Source of the DNA: Saccharina japonica
Taxonomy: Eukaryota; Sar; Phaeophyceae; Laminariales; Laminariaceae
Length of the DNA stretch: 64,000 nt
Direction of reading: 5' to 3'
Assembly (NCBI GenBank): GCA_008828725.1
Contig: MEHQ01003256.1
Coordinates: 359,390-423,389 of the forward strand
Shown one piece after another: positions 9,753 through 20,420 of the stretch. The notes beneath the pieces were generated by a model. It had not been told where the DNA came from and ran no database searches. It worked only from the letters and a program-made list of their open reading frames with translations. The position numbers were made by a program, and so were the translations under genes. Numbering within the stretch: position 1 is the stretch's first letter; each line of letters begins with the position of its first letter.

Positions 9753-9784
9753 CATTTATTTTCGGCGGTATGCTTGAACCAGCC

Positions 9785-9862
9785 TGTACGGAGACTCGGA
9801 CGCTCGACTTCCAACTCACCAGGCTTCGTGGTTACCTGCTGAACCACCGGGGCGACCGGTAT
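9785..9862 (-). mobile_element. SINE tRNA-like head, isolated
   Basis: On the minus strand GGTCGCCCCGGTGGTTCAGC, AGGTAACCACGAAGCCTGG and GAGCGTCCGAGTCTCCG. The A box is good; the B box is degraded (GTCCGAGTC instead of GTTCGAGTC). No SINE body adjoins. Confidence 0.65.
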
Positions 9863-9924
9863 TACCGTACGTATAGAATCCCATGATCCGCTGCAAGGAA
9901 GTTAGAAGAGATTTTGTCAAACAA

Positions 9925-10159
9925 AAATAAATGTGTGCCTGTGGTCCGCATGTCGGAATCGTGGTCCGCGTTCGGAATGTTCTCGTAATTTTCTCGCGGG
10001 TTGCCAAAGCGGGGCGTAGCGAGTGAGTACATCATACAATCCGTTAGCTCGGATCTTCAAAGCATGCTTTTGTCTCGAAAATTGTGTACCTGTGGTCCGC
10101 ATATCGTAATAATTGTGGTCCGCGCTCGGAATGTTCTCGCAATTTTCTCGCTAGATGCA
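9925..10159 (+). repeat. Two-copy tandem repeat, ~153-bp period
   Basis: CCTGTGGTCCGCATGTCG and ATTTTCTCGCGGGTTGCC at 9,925-10,005 recur as CCTGTGGTCCGCATATCG and ATTTTCTCGCTAGATGC at 10,078-10,159, each followed by a GCGxxGCxGCG-rich step. Confidence 0.75.
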
Positions 10160-10585
10160 AATTTTAAAAGCGGCGCAGCCGCGTTTCTCGCCCGTTTCTG
10201 GTCCGTTTTGGGTCCGGTTTGGGTTCGGGTTAGGGTTAGGGTTAGGGTTAGGGGTTGGGTTGGGTCTACGCCCGTGCCTTGATCCCACCAGGAAGTGCTT
10301 CCTAGCTCGCAAAGCAATGTGAGAAGTGAACAGCCCGCCCCTAGGAAGATCCGAGCTAATGCATTGTATAAGGGGCTCGGCGTAGCCGCGTTTCTCGCCC
10401 GTTTCTGGTCCGTTTTGGGCCCGGTTTAGGGTCCGGGTTACTGTTGGGGTTTGGGTTGGGTCTACACCCGTACCTTGATACCTTGATGCCACCAGGATGT
10501 GCTCCCTAGTTTGCAAAGCAATGCGATAAGTGAACAGCCCGCCCCTTTAAAGATACTTACTTGCTAACGCATTGCAATAATAGGA
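10160..10585 (+). repeat. Two-copy tandem repeat, ~210-bp period, with telomere-like core
   Basis: TCTCGCCCGTTTCTGGTCCG, TTGGGTCTAC, ACCAGGAxGTGCTxCCTAG, GCAAAGCAATG and GAACAGCCCGCCCCT occur in the same order at 10,188-10,375 and 10,396-10,585. The first copy contains intact TTAGGG repeats; the equivalent place in the second copy holds only degenerate GGGTTxxGGGTT. Confidence 0.8.
10217..10262 (+). repeat. Interstitial telomere-type (TTAGGG)n
   Basis: About four consecutive GGGTTA hexamers (10,226-10,251) flanked by variants GGGTTC and GGGTTG. Consistent with a TTAGGG-type telomere sequence captured inside a tandem repeat. Confidence 0.85.
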
Positions 10586-11089
10586 GCTTGGGAACGTCGA
10601 TCCGATCGATTTGCAAAAAAAGAAGTCCCAAAATACTTTTTTGTTTGCAAATCGAATCGAATCGATTCGAATCGATTATTGGAGTTCATCCAACATGCAT
10701 GGCATGTTATCCAACATGCATGGCATGTTCCCCATGGGTGAACGTCCCCAAGGCGATCCGTCACTGTTTGGGCTGTTCTCGACAACCATCAACGAGGCGA
10801 TACATTGTTAACCTCAACGACTGGCGACCGGAGCAACAGCCGCGCCCACGGCAACAGACCATATCATAATAGACCAACAACGTGGCCTGGCGGTGGCTCC
10901 TCAAAATTTCACCAGTTCGATCGGGCAAGTCCGACGAGAACCAAGCGATTGACCCAAAACACAGAGGAAAAGCTGAAGCCTTCGATAGCTGCATCGCTGT
11001 CGCTGTCCGGAGCGTGGCATTTAAGGGCTTCCTCCGTCCACCCAAGAGAAGCTGAGAGTGATCTTCTCGGGGACCAACATATGAAAGCA
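10586..11089. other. No recognised gene; 21-bp direct duplication
   Basis: ATCCAACATGCATGGCATGT is present twice in a row at about 10,687-10,729, just after an ATCGAATCGAATCGATTCGA palindromic stretch. ORFs on both strands are unremarkable. Confidence 0.45.
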
Positions 11090-11190
11090 CAACAACAGAT
11101 ATAAGAAAGTGTGCTTTCGCGCACGCCCGTAATAAGAAAGTCAGCCTGAGCCCGATTTCAGTTTTTTTTTGTGAGAGGGTTGGTACTGCC
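11090..11190 (+). mobile_element. Worn MITE family 2 copy
   Basis: ATAAGAAAGTGTGCTTTC, AATAAGAAAGTCAGCCTGAG, CCCGATTTCAG, then GAGAGGGTTGGTACTGCC. These match the right portion of 3,937-4,110 with substitutions; the left TIR is not recognisable. Confidence 0.6.
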
Positions 11191-11339
11191 TGTATGTACG
11201 AGTATATGACCTTGGTTGTCTATTATAGGAGTAAAACTTTGCAACTACGACCTCGGTTGTCTATTTAATAGTGGTTTTAGACCCGCCCTCTGTGTAATAT
11301 CTACTATGTGTAGCAGCACAGCAGCAGCAGCAGTAGTAG
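11191..11339. other. Short spacer with AGC-rich microsatellite
   Basis: A short duplicated phrase (GACCTTGGTTGTCTATTATA and GACCTCGGTTGTCTATTTAA) precedes a CAGCAGCAGCAGTAGTAG run. No gene. Confidence 0.4.
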
Positions 11340-11769
11340 TATTTATCATGTATCCTCCTCTATTTCTTTGTTTTTCGTATTTGGCACGAAGGTAAAGCCA
11401 AAGCAAGTAGGAGGCGCCACGCGCCCGTTGTATGGGTGGCACCCAAGAGAATGGGGAGGGGGGGGGGGGGACGGTCGTAGGGAAACCGCGGTCGACGAAT
11501 GCAGGGAGAAGACGGCAGACAGGGTAGCAAGGTACCAGACCGACTATTAATAGTTTGGTAGAACCTGTCTGTACGTCTGTACTACTACCGGTACAAAAAC
11601 TACATCGACTGCCTGGAGGGTGCTTTTTTTGTGGTGCTTCGGTTGCCTGTCCTTTCCTTTCGTACAGTCTTCCCGCGGTTATGTCGTTTAATTTTTTGTT
11701 TTTATTTTATTTTATTTTGCCTGTCATATCTCCGGAGGGCGCACGACGCTGTTTTTTGTTTCCAACGGT
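11340..11769 (+). repeat. Dispersed repeat, direct copy of 16,290-16,700
   Basis: Shares with 16,290-16,700, in order: TTTGGCACGAAG/GTGTGGCACGAAG, CGTTGTATGGGTGGC, GGGAAACCGCGG, AGCAAGGTACCAGACCGA, GTAGAACCTGTCTGTAC, GTGCTTCGGTTGCCT, TGTCATATCTCCGGAGG/TGTCACATCTCCTCCGG. The match stops where the 41-bp element begins at 11,770, indicating insertion or truncation there. Confidence 0.75.
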
Positions 11770-12355
11770 ATGTTCGGTAGGGTACGTACCGAATTTTACC
11801 GGGGGCATTTTCTCGGTAAATACTGGTACCCGACACTTCGGTAAGTTCGGCATGGCCTCAATACCGGTACCAGACACTTCGGTAAGTTCGGTACGCCCGC
11901 CCAAAAGTACCCCAGGTACCGGTATACCCTCGACCGCAATACCGGGGGTACCGGTATTTGTTCGGTACCGGGCTCGATACCCTACCGAACACTTCGGTAA
12001 GTTCGGTACTTTTGCAATACCGGTACCCGACACTCCGGTAAGTTCGGTATTGTTTCGATACCGGTACCCGACACTTCGGTAAGTTCGGGAATTTTCCAAT
12101 ACCGGTACCCGATACTTCGGTAAGTTTGGTACTTTTTCAATACCGGTACCCGACACTTCGGTAAGTTCGGTACGCGTACCCGAATATACCCCCGGTACCG
12201 GTATACCCTCGACCACAATACCGGCGGTGATCGGTGCGGCCTCGATACCGGGGAATCGGGTATTTATGCAATACGGACACACATTATGACATCATACACA
12301 AGTTATACAAGGCTTTTATTTGTGGTGGCAGCAGCAGTCTTCTCTACATCGAGAG
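11770..12355 (-). repeat. 41-bp array element, inverted copy 2
   Basis: Reverse complement of 845-1,490: about ten 41-bp units, then the unique leader (ATGTCATAATGTGTGT on the minus strand), ending at AAGACTGCTGCTGCCACC. Minus-strand ORFs of 191 and 78 codons are produced purely by the stop-poor repeat. Confidence 0.85.
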
Positions 12356-12892
12356 TAACCAGAGTGATTGAGAGTAACCAGAGTGAACCTGCACAGTAGT
12401 CGGGCTTGCCCTATACTGCCTAAAGTATTACATGATGCCACGGCCATGAGGCCGTGGCGTTTATCTTCACATCTATTCCCCTACCAGATTTATTTAAACC
12501 GAAAATCAAAAAGTGTGGTGTTTCAATTTTATTGCTTGATAATCAGGTTCCTTTAGGAGGGGTCACCAGCAGCAGTAGTTGATGACATCATATATATATA
12601 TATATACCGGGCGAAATCCGGCAAACTCATTGTCCGTGCTGATCCTTCATCCTATTCTAGAGAGAGGAGGGAAAGGATGGTCGTGGAGAGGGAGAAACGA
12701 GCAGACAAAACAAAACAAAACGAAACGAAACGAAAAACTATCACACCTTCACCTCGTTCGTCGATCGCCATACAAAAAAGCTACGAATCATTATTATAAA
12801 GGACAACCATGGCGGCTGGACAAGTCGGGGTGCTACTATTGTAAGGCAATTCCTTTAGAAGCTTACCATTTCCCCCCGACAGGTACTCGAGA
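12356..12892. other. No recognised gene
   Basis: Contains a short (AT)n run near 12,588-12,605, a fragment of the SINE-leader repeat (TTGTCCGTGCTGATCC near 12,630) and an AAACAAAACGAAACG run. Short ORFs only. Confidence 0.4.
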
Positions 12893-13440
12893 AGTGTGTG
12901 TGCGTGTGTGTGTCCGCTTGCACTCATAAATCCCGAACCCGCGACTTTTTTTTCACACATGATACACGACGAAAACCGCCGACGCCACCGCCGAGACGTT
13001 GGCCATCGCTCATCATGTTACCCACCCTCCCAAAGTTTCAGCTCATTTGGCGCCGCCTGTGTGATGTTGTGCTGGTTTGCCTCCTTGTGCTGTTTGCCTC
13101 CTGCGTCGAGGCACGCCTTGACGGCTGTCTGTGACTACAACCTGGTCGTAAATAATAATAGGTTACGGCCGGACTGGCATCGTGTAGGAAGTGCCTCACC
13201 GAGAAAAGCGTCGATAGTGGCGTGCTGAAATTCTACACCGGCTACTGCGCACTCCCGCCCTCGTATTCCAACTCTTCCCACTGGCTCCTTTGTGGTGACG
13301 GACCGCCATTGCGACGCTCTCTACTCGCACGTGTATCCCTTCTTCCCCCGGCGTCCTTCTCTTTTCCTCCCGACGTCTCTTTCTCTCCGCATCTCTCCCA
13401 CCCTTTTTCCGGGCGAGTAAGCAGCTGTTGTTGCTGGTGA
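12893..13440 (+). repeat. Dispersed low-copy repeat, copy 2
   Basis: Counterpart of 3,050-3,640 (same blocks in the same order), again opening with a (GT)n run and ending in a pyrimidine-rich tail. The copies differ by substitutions and small indels. Confidence 0.65.
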
Positions 13441-14227
13441 TATGATGTGTTGAACGGCCCCTTCGGGAGAAAACAACCATGTAGAGCACTACAGATTTCT
13501 GGTATAATTTCGACCTTTCATGACTCCGTACCGAAAACGACAGTTGTCCGGTTCTAATGATCAGACCTACTCCCCATGATACGTGTTAGAGAGGGTAGAT
13601 CACGCGCAACATGTTGCTCTTAGGAACCGGATCGATCCGATGCCTTTTTCATCACGAACCGTGCCTTTCACTCAAACACGACTCCGCATACCTCTGGTAC
13701 CCAAAGACAAAAAACAAAAATTGGCATTTTCTCCGTCTGCTGGTACTGTTTTAACTCGTATTTTCGACGAGGACGCCGAGCGCTCTTGATAGTAGGCGAA
13801 TCTAGGACGCCGAGCGCTCTTGATAGTAGGCGAATCTCTACGAGTAGTTTGACGGTCCGTAGCGCCCTATCGTAGGCGGCGACAGCGGAGGGTGCTCCTA
13901 AACGATCAAAATTCTTGCTGTTGAGCACTGTCGTTTCGTGATGACACGGCAATGCCTGCGCTCCCTTTCAGATCCAAGAGCCTAAGCACCTCCTCGTAGA
14001 GACTAATGAACACGCTACGACTTGAGCATTCGAACTGGAGCTATGCCGTGTTCGGTAAGGAGTATTGGGGTTTTGATGTACCATAATAAATGGTATAGTA
14101 TTGCTGCTGTAAAAAAAGGCAAAAATGAAATTACGTTTTTTTCGAAAGACTTCAAGTGCTATTTTTTGTTTTGACCGAAGGGGATGCACAGTTTTATGGT
14201 ACTGGTAGTACTGCCACTAATTGTATA
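13441..14227. other. No recognised gene; 34-bp tandem duplication
   Basis: GGACGCCGAGCGCTCTTGAT plus AGTAGGCGAATCT occurs twice in tandem at 13,770-13,837. A minus-strand ORF (13,668-13,952) has no family match. Nothing else supported. Confidence 0.45.
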
Positions 14228-14470
14228 CAGTAGGGGGGGCTGTATAAGGCGGTCTGAATAAGGCGGTCATTCGAGATAAGGCGGTCAAAATCGGCTCGAC
14301 ACGACAGAAGATGCGAATAGGGCGGCTACCGCCCTATATAGCAATGTACCCTATATAAGGCGGTAGCCGCTGCATCCCAGGGCGGCTACCGCCCTATCCA
14401 AGGCACACGTTCGCCTCCACAACAGTATAAAACATCGCTCTGGTGCTAGGTTTGAGCGAGGTACAGTACA

Positions 14471-14629
14471 CAGTACACCTGTTAGGAAACAGAAGATCTG
14501 GTCTGGCCTGGATTTCTTAGCCGAGCGGGGGTGCTCTCTACAATAGTTTCAAGATAATACTCCTAAATGTATTGTTTTCTTCTAAATCCCAGCCTGGCTT
14601 CCTTACTAGCCTGTTTCTCAGGTGTACTG
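14471..14629. mobile_element. Nested MITE family 1 copy
   Basis: CAGTACACCTGTTAGGAAAC and the inverted GTTTCTCAGGTGTACTG bound a 159-bp element matching 3,731-3,900. It sits inside the larger TA-flanked element, and the same nesting occurs in the inverted copy (about 21,690-21,855), so the nested insertion predates the duplication of the host element. Confidence 0.65.
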
Positions 14630-15382
14630 TACAGTACTGTATAGACCTCTACTGCTGTTGTTGCTGCGAGAACACACACTCTGTTGTGAATGTCTAGCGA
14701 AGCGAAGAGTCCTCTCCGTACACCAGTACTGGGGTGTGTGTCTTCAGCGGGTGGTGTGTCTTCGGCGGGCTCTGTCGCCCGCAGCTCAAACAATATTATT
14801 ACGAACGAACGCGAGTTCTCTAATTTTGACCAAATCTCTCGTGATATAGGCCTCTCGCAAAATAGCCGAATCCGTTTTCTTACTTGATTAAACAGTTGAT
14901 TATGTCTGCACTTTTTATCAAATTATCAGAATTCCATCTGTCTACGTTGTCCTCGCGAGGAGAAACCAACATTTATAGCAAAACAAGAACAACCCAGTGT
15001 TGAAGCGGTCCACCAAGTCCACCGGCACACAGCACAGTCGCGGCTGCTGCGCAAACCAATTGTCGCAAAGGGATGGGAGCCGCCTGAACCATGCTTTCTA
15101 TGTCAGTGATCTATTTGGGCAAAAGAGAGGCATGCACGGGATTGATGTTTGTCTCAGTCGGGCGAAACGCATCGTCAATGTTATCTTATCATCGAGCTGA
15201 TGCATTTCGACAGGCTAAATAGACAGGGACAGTCACTCGTGCTCAGAACAGGGTTGGTTCAAGAGGTTAGGCCCAGACTGTTGGCGGCCCAAACGCGCAA
15301 CGGTCAGCAGTAGTATAGGAACATTGTTACCGCCTGGTTACGGAGGGGGTTAGCAGGAGAGGGCGTCGTCAGAATACAATCA

Positions 15383-15970
15383 ATGTCATCAACGTTTTTG
15401 GCTAACTGCCACCAACGCACAGAGTATGTTTGTTCAAACAAATACCCCACCAATGCACACAAGTTGACGACAGTTACTAATATCCTGCTGCGTGAGATCC
15501 TAGCGACACAGCTACGTACACTATCTTACTTCTCAACATGCAAATGTTGTGTGTGTCCGCCCGTCTGCTCTCTGCTGTACTTTGGTGTGTGTTTGGCATC
15601 ATACATGTCCACTGGATTCAGCACTGGTACTGTTGCAACGCTGTGCCCTCCTTCTCCGAGCACACTTATGATATCCCTCTTCGTGAGGCCCTTTGCGTCA
15701 TCTTTTTGTAATACTTTGGATCAGGAGCACTCTGTGCCGTACTTTAAAACGCTGTATGTACTCAACAGGGCGGTTACCGCCCTATTGGGATATCGCCAAA
15801 AGCCCAATACACTACCAACCCTCTCACAAGAAAGTGCCCCACAAGAAACTCAGCCTAAACATTACGGGGGAAATAAGAAAGTCGACAGCTATTATACTGA
15901 AGTTAGTGTGGGACACACCCCTTTCTCAAATAAGAAAGTCAGCCTAAGCCCGATTTCTGGTTTCTTATGA
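15383..15970 (+). CDS. 195-codon ORF inside the composite TIR element, unknown
   Basis: Reads MSSTFLANCHQRTEYVCSNK at the start. The inverted copy (20,430-20,999, minus) retains a related 189-codon frame, differing by substitutions and an internal loss of about 80 bp. The ORF runs straight through the nested non-coding MITE at 15,810-15,984, and its C-terminus (SVGHTPFSNKKVSLSPISGF) is translated MITE sequence, which argues against a functional transposase. No DDE motif or domain is recognised. Low confidence that it is a gene. Confidence 0.2.
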   Translation: MSSTFLANCHQRTEYVCSNKYPTNAHKLTTVTNILLREILATQLRTLSYFSTCKCCVCPPVCSLLYFGVCLASYMSTGFSTGTVATLCPPSPSTLMISLFVRPFASSFCNTLDQEHSVPYFKTLYVLNRAVTALLGYRQKPNTLPTLSQESAPQETQPKHYGGNKKVDSYYTEVSVGHTPFSNKKVSLSPISGFL

Positions 15971-15984
15971 GCGGGCCGGTACTG
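15810..15984. mobile_element. Nested MITE family 2 copy
   Basis: CACTACCAACCCTCTCACAA to TTATGAGCGGGCCGGTACTG, about 175 bp, nearly identical to 3,937-4,110 including the internal AATAAGAAAGTC repeats. Confidence 0.75.
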
Positions 15985-16084
15985 TGGGGCGGTCAACCGC
16001 CCTGTCTCCAATAAGGCGGTCTTTCGAGATAGGGCGGTCAAAATCTCGGGTGCTCTACACCGCCTTATATAGCCCCCCCTACTG

Positions 16085-16289
16085 TACCAGGTACAGGCCT
16101 ACGTATAGTCGCGTCTCCTTCAGGGGGGCACGAGAGCGATGCTACAACCCCTCGCATTATTATTTTTGTTTTTGTTATATTTTGCCGTGGTCGCTTTTGC
16201 CTTTGTTTTTTTCTCGTCCTCCCCTATCATCTTAGGTTTGCTTCGAGTGTTTAGTTTAGCTATGTACGTATAATATGATATTCATTTTG
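16085..16289. other. Short spacer, no gene
   Basis: T-rich sequence with no recognised element, between the TA-flanked transposon and the next dispersed repeat. Confidence 0.35.
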
Positions 16290-16850
16290 TTTTCGTTATT
16301 CCCTCCTCTCTTTCCTGTCTTTCGTGTGTGGCACGAAGACGAAACGGAATTGAGTAGGAAGCGCCGCGCATCCGTTGTATGGGTGGCGCCCAAGGGAATG
16401 GAGATGGGGGGGGCGGACAGTTCGTAGTTCGTAGGGAAACCGCGGCTGACGAAATCAGAAAGGAGACGACAGACAAGGTAGCAAGGTACCAGACCGATTA
16501 ACAGGTAGAACCTGTCTGTACTACGGGTACAAACATGCCTCGGATGTTTGGAAGGTGCTTTTGGTGTGCTTCGGTTGCCTATTTTCCCTTTCATTCTTAG
16601 TCTTGATCTGTTTACATTGTTTTCACTTTACTTGATTTTATTTATTTGTTTTGTCACATCTCCTCCGGGGGAAGCACGACACTTTTTTGTTTGCCTTTTG
16701 TTATCGTTTCTTTCTGTTTGTTGATCTGTTTTATTGTAATTATTTCGCTTTTTTTTGCCGTTTCCCTTTTCGCTTTTTCTTCTTTTCTTTTTCACGCAGC
16801 TGGGTTGCTAGCAGGGTAGGTCGTGCCTGTCGTATATATGTCATTGCATT
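16290..16850 (+). repeat. Dispersed repeat, most complete copy
   Basis: The first half matches 11,340-11,769 directly and the second half matches 7,983-8,250 in reverse complement, so this is the longest representative of one ~560-bp family whose other copies are truncated at opposite ends. No conserved ORF. Confidence 0.7.
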
Positions 16851-16873
16851 ATCTGCTCTGCTTACTCCATTGC

Positions 16874-17209
16874 AGCGGTCGCCCCGGTGGGCTAGCAGGT
16901 AACCACGAAGCCTGTTAGAGTCAAGATCGTGAGTTCGAGCCCCCCCGAGTTCATGCTCGTAAGGACTTTTTCTCGCGAAACATGTCTTGACTATTAATAG
17001 CGGAAAGCGCGAGAGCGTGAGTTAGCAAAATTCGATGAAGATCGACGAGCGTTGGGAAGGCTGAACCTTCTGCGCGATAAAAATCAAGGCAAGAACCGTA
17101 GTGGGGGAGGAGGGAGAGGAGCCTACTTTGTGACCCCGGATCTGTGTTACGACTAGGGAGGGAGAAAGACAAAAGTGCGAAGATAATAAATGGGATGGAA
17201 AAAAAAAAA
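16874..17209 (+). mobile_element. Full-length SINE, subfamily A
   Basis: Head GGTCGCCCCGGTGGGCTAGC and AGTTCGAGCCCCCCCG (A and B boxes), body GCGAGAGCGTGAGTTAGC, GCGCGATAAAAATCAAGGCA, TTTGTGACCCCGGATCTGTG, tail GATAATAAATGGGATGG plus poly-A. Closest relative in the window is 5,413-5,763. Confidence 0.88.
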
Positions 17210-17465
17210 CGTACTGTAATATCTCTGTGTCGTAGTTTTGTGACCACAATCTCTCTAGGATGAAGAATCGGCACAGACACTGGGTGCGCTGGATGTCGAC
17301 GGCTATATATATCGTACGTATATATATATATTTTTGTCCATCCCATTTATTATCTTCGCCCTTGCCTTCTCTCTCCTTCCAAGTCGTAACTCAGATCCGG
17401 GGTCACGAAGTAGGCTCTTCTCCCTCCTCTTCCACCAAGTCTCTTGCCTTGCATTTTCATCTACA
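17210..17465 (-). mobile_element. Inverted SINE leader and truncated SINE body
   Basis: 17,225-17,290 is the reverse complement of the leader repeat (TAGTTTTGTGACCACA, CACAGACACTGGGTG). From 17,334, TCCATCCCATTTATTATCTT to CTTGCCTTGCATTTTCATCT is a minus-strand SINE tail and body that breaks off before the head. Confidence 0.7.
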
Positions 17466-18032
17466 GTAGTAAAGACGGTTTAATGTGAAGAACACACACA
17501 TAGTTCGTTTTTTTTTATTTATTATTTTCTTTCGTTTCACCCCCCCCCCTCCCCCTCTTCAAGCATCTGCATTGCAACGAAGCGTAAAACACTGGATCTT
17601 TTACGCTGAGGAAGTGTGCTTTTCGGTTGATAACATATTTTGGCCGGGGTATTACTTCGACGTGTAGAAAGGACGGTGTACTGCTGTTGTGAACACACGA
17701 ACACACACATCACATCGAAAATGGTGTAATCAAACTTCTTTTTTTTTTAACTCTGCAGGACTTTTCGTTTGACGAATTTGATTCCCACAGGTCGTTTGTT
17801 TATCGACTCCTGCACACCATACCAGACATGAAACATACACAGCAGTATTATTAGTATCATAAAAAATAAAAGTATGCACACTTCGTACCAAGTGGGTTCT
17901 TCCGTCCTTTCCACCGGACAATCAGGTAGAAAGGACGGTTCAATGTGAAGAACACACACATCAGTACACCCAGTGTCCGTGCTGATTCCTCATCCTAAAA
18001 AGGTACCAGTTCTGTGGTCACAAAACTTCGAC
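17466..18032. repeat. Interval bounded by copies of a GGACGGTTxAATGTGAAG motif
   Basis: AGACGGTTTAATGTGAAGAA at about 17,472 and GGACGGTTCAATGTGAAGAA at about 17,934, with a weaker copy near 17,672 (GAAAGGACGGTGTACTG). Each is followed by CACACACA. The last copy runs into the SINE leader repeat (CACCCAGTGTCCGTGC). The ~460-bp interior has no recognised gene. Confidence 0.5.
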
Positions 18033-18090
18033 ACAGAGATACTACGTACGCAAACAAAAAAGAGATACTATGATATGCTGCAATGCTAAG

Positions 18091-18425
18091 CCGGTCGCCC
18101 CGGTAGACTATTAATAAGAGTGGCTCGTAGCTTCAAAGGTTACTGGCATTGGTACCCGAGTTCAAATCCCACCGTGGTGAGATTTTGACTTTATTCGAAA
18201 AAACAAAAGGTACCAATTGCTGAGAGCGCCTTCGTGGCGTGGGTAGGCGGAACCCGAAGCAAGTCGACGAGGGAAGAAAGTGCTGAAATCTTCTCACGAT
18301 ACAAAAGTAAGGCACGTACCGTAGTGGGGAGGGGGGAGAAGAGCCTACTTAGTGACCCCGATCTGAGTTACGACTAAAGAGGGAAATAGAAAGGAAGGAC
18401 GAAGATAATAAATGGGATGGACAAG
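18091..18425 (+). mobile_element. SINE, subfamily C (different tRNA head)
   Basis: The start CCGGTCGCCCCGGTAGACTA is retained, but the internal promoter region reads GAGTGGCTCGTAGCTTC and GAGTTCAAATCCCACC, a different tRNA-like B box, followed by TGAGATTTTGACTTTATTCG. The body (GACGAGGGAAGAAAGTGCTG, TAGTGACCCCGATCTGAG, GATAATAAATGGGATGG) is the shared one. This suggests a head replacement or a second SINE subfamily. Confidence 0.8.
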
Positions 18426-18429
18426 AAAA

Positions 18430-19053
18430 CAGTACTGGACGAAGCATGATGATGGTAGATTTTCCCAAGGTAGCTATTAGTAGTTAGGCACTCTGATTGG
18501 CTAAGGGTATGTTTTACGCGGCTAAATCAACTTGGAGTCTTTCCCAGCCACAGCATCCCGAGTCACCCTACAGTCTTTCCAAGCTCAGCATCCACACCGG
18601 CCGAGTCAACCCAGAGTCTTACCAAGCACGGCATCCCAGCACTGACCACTGGCATAGGGTTAGGGTTCGGGTCGGAGGGTCAGCTTCAAGCGACAAGCAC
18701 AAAATCCCCGTAAATATCTACTATCAAGGTTTGTCCACCCCTCAGTACTCAGTACTGGACGAAGCATGATAGTAGATCTTCCTAAGGTAGCTATTTAGGC
18801 CCTCTGGTTGGCTAAGGCTGTGTTTCAAGCGGCGCAATCAACTTGGAGTTTTTCCCAGCCACAGCATCCCGAGCAAACCAAGAGTCTTTCCAAGCTCACC
18901 ATCCACGCCGGCCGAGTCAACCTAGAGTCTTACCAAGCACAGCATCCCAGCACTGACCACTGGCATAGGGTTAGGGTTCGTGTCGGAGAGTCGGCTTCAG
19001 GCGTATAGCATGAAACCCCCGTAAATATCTACTATCAAGGTGTGTCCACCCCT
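18430..19053 (+). repeat. Tandem TIR-element satellite, 2 units
   Basis: Two ~305-bp units begin CAGTACTGGACGAAGCATGA and end GGTTTGTCCACCCCT or GGTGTGTCCACCCCT. Unit ends are imperfect inverted repeats of each other (TGATAGTAGAT near each end). Each unit contains ATAGGGTTAGGGTTCG, two telomere-type hexamers. Same family as 22,521-24,023. Confidence 0.85.
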
Positions 19054-19841
19054 CTTCTTGCTTCTAATATATACATGCTGCGGTAGAGGTGCGCCATGTT
19101 GTTTCTGAGGCCCTTCATTTGCAGACATCTACAGCATTACACCTACCCCAAAGACTGGTTTGGGAGGAAACTATGAGTGTTACTCGATGAACCATCCCGT
19201 AGCCTAACGTTACAATGGAACATATTGCAAACACAGGGGGTGAAATGCGGACGAGTTTGGGCTAAGGAGCCTCAACCGTTTCAGCCCCAAAGCGCCACCT
19301 CTTTCGCAGCACGCGTCTTCAGTTGTTGTGAGGGGTTGTTGATTTTGTCAAACTATTTAGACCGGATCGGGATGACGATCGAACGGTTGCCATGTGGGAT
19401 TGTAGTTTGGCGTAGATAGGAGCTCTAAGCGGGGACAGGGTCTTCGAAGCTTAGCGTGGGGTCAAGGTGCTAAAGCAGGGAAGCCGGCGGGACAACAGGT
19501 CAATGAATTGTGCTCCTGAAATACCGGGTTACTTTGTTGGAATCGTTGTTCATGCTGGCACCTCGACGTCGCCAATATTAGGAAACAGTACGGCGTCTCT
19601 GTCACCCCTCGCACAATCTGTGGACAATCAAGTTGGCTGATTTCCTGTGCACATAAGTTGATTTACTTTGTATATATTCTTGTTTGTGGGGGATGACGAC
19701 GTGCTGCACCTCCTGCCTCGAACGCGATGATGCTATGCGTACCTCCAAACAATACACTTGAAAACCTCAAATTGACCGCTTGATGCTCTCGTTCGCTTTC
19801 TGCTCGGCGGGTGTCTTTTGTACTGCAACCTATTTGGGCAG

Positions 19842-19941
19842 GTGAAACAACGTATAGTGGAAGAGGACACCACGCCCTGGAATAACGCTTTCACAGTGGA
19901 TTTCAGCGCAAACAACGAAGAAGATGCGCAAACACTGCCAG
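19842..19941 (+). CDS. Exon-like sequence of unknown gene (S1 copy)
   Basis: A 100-bp open stretch with a pyrimidine-rich acceptor (CAACCTATTTGGGCAG) and a GT donor (CTGCCAG then GTTTGTG). It reads VKQRIVEEDTTPWNNAFTVD then FSANNEEDAQTLP, ordinary soluble-protein composition. The S2 copy at 24,821-24,920 is almost identical. No family is recognised. I infer a captured or residual exon; neighbouring exons are not identified, so function is unknown. Confidence 0.3.
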
Positions 19942-20258
19942 GTTTGTGTCATCCAAGATACTTTGATATTTAAAATGCTCTATATGCGTGCACACTGACC
20001 GGGCCGATCATCTACGCACTGCTGGTTTTGTACCTACAGTCGTACTGTAAATCATAGAACACCATCGTACAATAAGAAAAAAAAAAAAAAAAACAGTCTT
20101 GAGTTGTATAACTGGTAAAACACACTGGGGGGGTTGGTTGGAATTATTTAATAATTAATTAGGCAAAAGAGGGACGCGATATAGACATAGACATACATAC
20201 CGTTTCGCATGAGCATACCATTCTGACCGGGAACAATATAACCCGCTAGCGTTAAAAC

Positions 20259-20420
20259 GGGGTGTATGTAGGTCGTTTTCTCTTCTTTTTTCTTGCGTAC
20301 TTTCGCCTTACCCAACAACCGGCTTTGAGTAGAATGTAAGCTACGTCCGATACACAATACCATGGGCCAAGTATCCAACGGGTAAGATATATTGACCAAC
20401 ACACATTGGGTTCAACTGTA
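20259..20420. other. Spacer between S1 and the inverted transposon
   Basis: Unique to this copy; homology with S2 ends at 20,258. No gene recognised. Confidence 0.4.

Larger units (their letters stand above)
14228..16084 (+). mobile_element. Composite TIR element with TA target duplication (Tc1/mariner-like ends)
   Basis: Left end CAGTAGGGGGGGCTGTATAA and right end (reverse complement) CAGTAGGGGGGGCTATATAA are inverted repeats bounded by TA on both sides (14,226-14,227 and 16,085-16,086), the target-site habit of Tc1/mariner-type transposons. ATAAGGCGGTC is repeated next to both ends, and hairpins of AGGGCGG/CCGCCCT type follow. The 1.86-kb interior has two smaller MITEs nested in it and no recognisable transposase. 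A second copy lies inverted at 20,421-22,091 with one end missing. Confidence 0.75.
18033..20258 (+). repeat. Segmental duplication, copy S1
   Basis: From GAGATACTACGTACGCAAA to CCCGCTAGCGTTAAAAC the sequence matches 22,130-25,239 in the same orientation. Outside the tandem array the two copies differ at only scattered bases over more than 1.5 kb. S1 holds a SINE, two satellite units and a 1.2-kb single-copy part with an exon-like sequence. Confidence 0.9.

Noticed and set aside
11707..12282. 191-codon minus-strand ORF
   Set aside because: Translation of the inverted 41-bp array.
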